Assembly: GCF_001654915.1 (NCBI RefSeq)
Contig: NZ_LXEQ01000028.1
Length of the DNA: 64,000 bases
DNA from: Buttiauxella ferragutiae
GTDB taxonomy: Bacteria > Pseudomonadota > Gammaproteobacteria > Enterobacterales > Enterobacteriaceae
Strand: one strand, 5' to 3'
The position numbers were made by a program, and so were the translations under genes. Of this stretch, positions 62,700 to 64,000 are shown piece by piece. Numbering within the stretch: the first letter of the stretch is position 1; every line of letters begins with the position of its first letter. The notes under the pieces are model-generated. The model made no database searches and was not told where the DNA came from. It saw nothing but the letters and a program-made list of their open reading frames with translations.

Positions 62700-63888
62700 T
62701 AGCGCCGTGAACGATACCTCTATTTGGTCCAGAGGTATGATGGCAGTAACAGGCGCGCAGTTTTTATCGGCGTTTGGTGACAATGCTTTGCTATTTGCCA
62801 CGCTGGCGGTACTCAAACAGCAGTTCTATCCCGACTGGAGCCAACCGGTTTTGCAGATGGTGTTTGTCGGTGCTTACATTTTGTTTGCTCCGTTTGTCGG
62901 CCAGGTGGCGGATAGCTTTGCCAAAGGGCGAGTGATGATGTTTGCCAACTGCCTCAAGCTCATCGGCGCGGCGGTTATCTGTTTTGGACTTAATCCCTTT
63001 GTCGGTTACACGCTGGTGGGAATAGGTGCTGCGACATATTCACCGGCTAAATACGGGATTCTTGGTGAACTTACGACCGGTGACCGCCTGGTGAAGGCAA
63101 ATGGCTTGATGGAGTCATCGACCATTGCTGCGATTCTGCTAGGTTCTATGGCGGGTGGTGTACTGGCTGATTGGCATATTGTTGCGGCACTGGGCGTTTG
63201 CGTGCTGGTGTATGCCGGGGCGGTCGTCGCTAATATGTTTATTCCGAAACTTGCACCGGCGCGTCCTGGTCAGTCATGGCGCTTTACTCCCATGACCCGA
63301 AGTTTCTTCAATGCTTGCCGCACGTTGTGGCAGAACGGTGAAACTCGTTTCTCATTAGTGGGAACCAGCTTGTTCTGGGGCGCTGGTGTGACATTGCGTT
63401 TCTTGTTGGTGTTATGGGTACCGGTAGCGCTGGGCATTACCGATAACGCGACGCCAACTTACCTGAACGCGATGGTCGCAGTGGGCATTGTGGTGGGAGC
63501 TGGCGCTGCGGCTAAACTGGTGACGCTTAAAACCGTGGCGCGGTGCATGCCTGCAGGGATTTTGATTGGCGTTGGCGTGTTGTTCTTTGCCATGCAACAC
63601 GCGTTGCTACCGTCTTACATGTTGTTAGTGCTGATTGGCATCCTGGGGGGCTTCTTCGTGGTCCCGCTCAATGCATTACTTCAGGAGCGGGGTAAACATT
63701 CGGTAGGAGCAGGGAATGCCATTGCGGTGCAAAATCTCGGTGAAAATACCGCGATGCTACTGATGTTGGGGCTTTACTCTCTGGCGGTCAAAACCGGTGC
63801 ATCGATTGTCGGCATCGGTATTGGCTTCGGGGCGGTGTTTGCGCTGGCCATTACTGGGTTGTGGGTTTGGCAGATTCGGCAGAAATAG
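62692..63888 (+). CDS. lplT: Lysophospholipid transporter LplT
   Basis: 398 residues, MFS with twelve membrane segments; SAFGDNALLFATLAVL and GENTAMLLMLGLYSL are typical. Flips lysophospholipids to the cytosolic side for Aas. Translationally coupled to aas. Confidence 0.95.
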   Translation: MRDSAVNDTSIWSRGMMAVTGAQFLSAFGDNALLFATLAVLKQQFYPDWSQPVLQMVFVGAYILFAPFVGQVADSFAKGRVMMFANCLKLIGAAVICFGLNPFVGYTLVGIGAATYSPAKYGILGELTTGDRLVKANGLMESSTIAAILLGSMAGGVLADWHIVAALGVCVLVYAGAVVANMFIPKLAPARPGQSWRFTPMTRSFFNACRTLWQNGETRFSLVGTSLFWGAGVTLRFLLVLWVPVALGITDNATPTYLNAMVAVGIVVGAGAAAKLVTLKTVARCMPAGILIGVGVLFFAMQHALLPSYMLLVLIGILGGFFVVPLNALLQERGKHSVGAGNAIAVQNLGENTAMLLMLGLYSLAVKTGASIVGIGIGFGAVFALAITGLWVWQIRQK

Positions 63889-63910
63889 TTTTCTCCCCTC
63901 TCGGACTGAG

Positions 63911-64000
63911 CTGTCTTTTAGTCACATCTTTGAGGGCTGCTTCCTGCCGAGCCGGAGAAGGTTCCGTTCACCAGGCGAAAGTGTATTTATGTCGCCACGG
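63911..64000. mobile_element. Second copy of the miniature element, cut by the window edge
   Basis: CTGTCTTTTAGTCACA at 63911 and GGAGAAGGTTCCGTTCACCA at about 63954 match 12973 onward of the first copy over about 70 bp with scattered differences. Beyond about 63980 the sequences differ, so it may be a shorter or variant copy. Confidence 0.7.

Overview
The window is chromosomal DNA of a member of the Enterobacteriaceae. The right half keeps a backbone familiar from Escherichia coli (yqeF, kduD, ygeA, lysR-lysA, galR, the tandem small RNAs omrB/omrA, aas-lplT), and the proteins read as close relatives of the E. coli ones. REP-like palindromes and two ERIC elements are scattered through the intergenic spaces. 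The genus cannot be fixed from sequence alone; Buttiauxella, Kluyvera or Lelliottia-like bacteria would fit. No rRNA, tRNA, CRISPR array or complete insertion sequence was seen.

Region 1 (1-20066) is a c-di-GMP-controlled surface adhesin locus. It holds a type I secretion ABC exporter (cut by the left edge), a TolC-family outer membrane protein, a cysteine-free 2818-residue adhesin with a LapA-type N-terminal retention module and TAAG cleavage site, and a small 72-residue ORF. A five-gene operon on the other strand then encodes a GGDEF/EAL protein, two GltI-like periplasmic binding proteins, the LapG protease and the LapD receptor. A 438-bp miniature transposon-like element lies between the adhesin and lapD.

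Region 2 (21013-35204) continues the signalling theme. It has a PdeF-like phosphodiesterase, then a tightly overlapping chemosensory operon: MCP, CheB with a degenerate receiver, CheR-TPR, CheA-REC, a single REC protein, an Hpt-REC-REC-GGDEF diguanylate cyclase, CheW and a second small CheW-like protein. A periplasmic propeller-like protein and a DgcP-like GAF-GGDEF cyclase follow. The output is c-di-GMP, and the LapD/LapG/adhesin module beside it is the natural effector. The combination of ligand-binding proteins, the adhesin retention switch and a Wsp-like chemosensory phosphorelay in one 35-kb block is the most interesting feature of the window.

Region 3 (35224-48088) is mostly a pectin/oligogalacturonate catabolic cluster: kdgM porin, two ogl lyases, kduD, the togMNAB transporter and kdgF. 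Good KdgR-type palindromes precede most transcription units. fepE (O-antigen chain length) sits between togM and kdgF, and yqeF precedes kdgM.

Region 4 (48255-64000) is mainly core: ygeA, an AraJ-like MFS exporter, lysR/lysA, a beta-glucoside unit (LacI-type regulator, PTS IIC, GH1 enzyme), a UxuR-like regulator with a GNAT enzyme, an LprI-domain protein, galR, omrB/omrA, aas and lplT. A second copy of the 438-bp mobile element begins at the right edge.
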